From positions 1 through 64,000 of the forward strand of contig NZ_FOEF01000030.1 in the NCBI RefSeq assembly GCF_900110575.1: DNA of 64,000 bases, read 5' to 3'. Within the stretch, counting starts at the first letter, position 1; each line of letters begins with the position of its first letter. Positions 63,995 through 64,000 of this stretch are shown here, piece by piece. This DNA comes from Amycolatopsis saalfeldensis (GTDB lineage Bacteria > Actinomycetota > Actinomycetes > Mycobacteriales > Pseudonocardiaceae). The translations under genes were made by a program, and so were the position numbers. The notes below the pieces were generated by a model, which made no database searches, had not been told where the DNA came from, and saw nothing but the letters and a program-made list of their open reading frames with translations.

Positions 63995-64000
63995 GACTCG

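Noticed and set aside
1..64000. CRISPR arrays, tRNA or rRNA genes, integrase or transposase genes
   Set aside because: Reading both strands found no regular 20-40 bp repeat array, no tRNA T-loop pattern and no integrase or transposase motifs.

Overview
The window is high-GC DNA with GTG and TTG starts, dense operons and long open frames on the antisense strand of nearly every gene. Gene content (TraB/FtsK-type translocase, SpdB-like membrane protein, XRE-TPR regulators, a large NB-ARC/LuxR regulator, helicases with helicase-associated repeats) fits a filamentous actinobacterium, most likely Pseudonocardiaceae-like. A ParB/ParA pair, a primase-type replication protein and transfer genes, with no rRNA, tRNA or core housekeeping genes, point to a large conjugative plasmid or plasmid-like element. 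No integrase or attachment site was seen.
Layout. 0-6.9 kb: partition and replication (parB, parA, an orphan Phd-like antitoxin, an archaeo-eukaryotic-type primase, and a set of 15-bp palindromes that look like ParB sites). 6.9-15.8 kb: a MetE/UROD-like protein, then a transfer operon (leader peptide, SpdB-like protein, Arg-rich membrane protein, TraB-like translocase, membrane protein, a broken copy of part of traB, and a two-domain P-loop protein). 15.8-22.6 kb: accessory genes (small membrane protein, MFS transporter, two 13-codon twin ORFs, a frameshifted diguanylate cyclase, a polynucleotide-kinase-like protein, hypotheticals). 22.9-25.8 kb: a TrbL-like membrane protein fused to a deaminase toxin domain, followed by an Imm1-like immunity gene. 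25.8-31.1 kb: GNAT, XRE-TPR regulator, GPP34-like protein and an APC-like permease.
31.5-49.2 kb: a possible ribbon-helix-helix protein, three related DEAD/DEAH helicases with helicase-associated (HA) repeats (874, 842 and 1820 aa; the last has about 18 repeats), a hypothetical, and a LuxR-type STAND regulator. Three promoters, those of the transfer operon, the 32 kb region and the second helicase, share the palindrome (C/A)AGTAACGTTACTG with a GTAACG half-site exactly 14 bp upstream. This ties the helicases to transfer in one apparent regulon.
49.2-60.1 kb: an XRE-TPR regulator converges on a candidate new biosynthetic cluster built around a 70-aa peptide with five GMRPDA repeats. The left-going genes downstream of the peptide are a fatty-acid desaturase, an AGAT-type amidinotransferase with an intact Asp-His-Cys triad, a cupin/JmjC oxygenase, a haem-oxygenase-like di-iron protein, a GFA-fold zinc protein and a DDAH-like guanidine hydrolase. 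Divergent from the peptide are a stand-alone LysRS-like catalytic core and a TauD-type dioxygenase. An AlkC-type DNA alkylation repair protein comes next and may give self-resistance. An EEP-family hydrolase, a hypothetical and a RapZ-C-like protein end the window.
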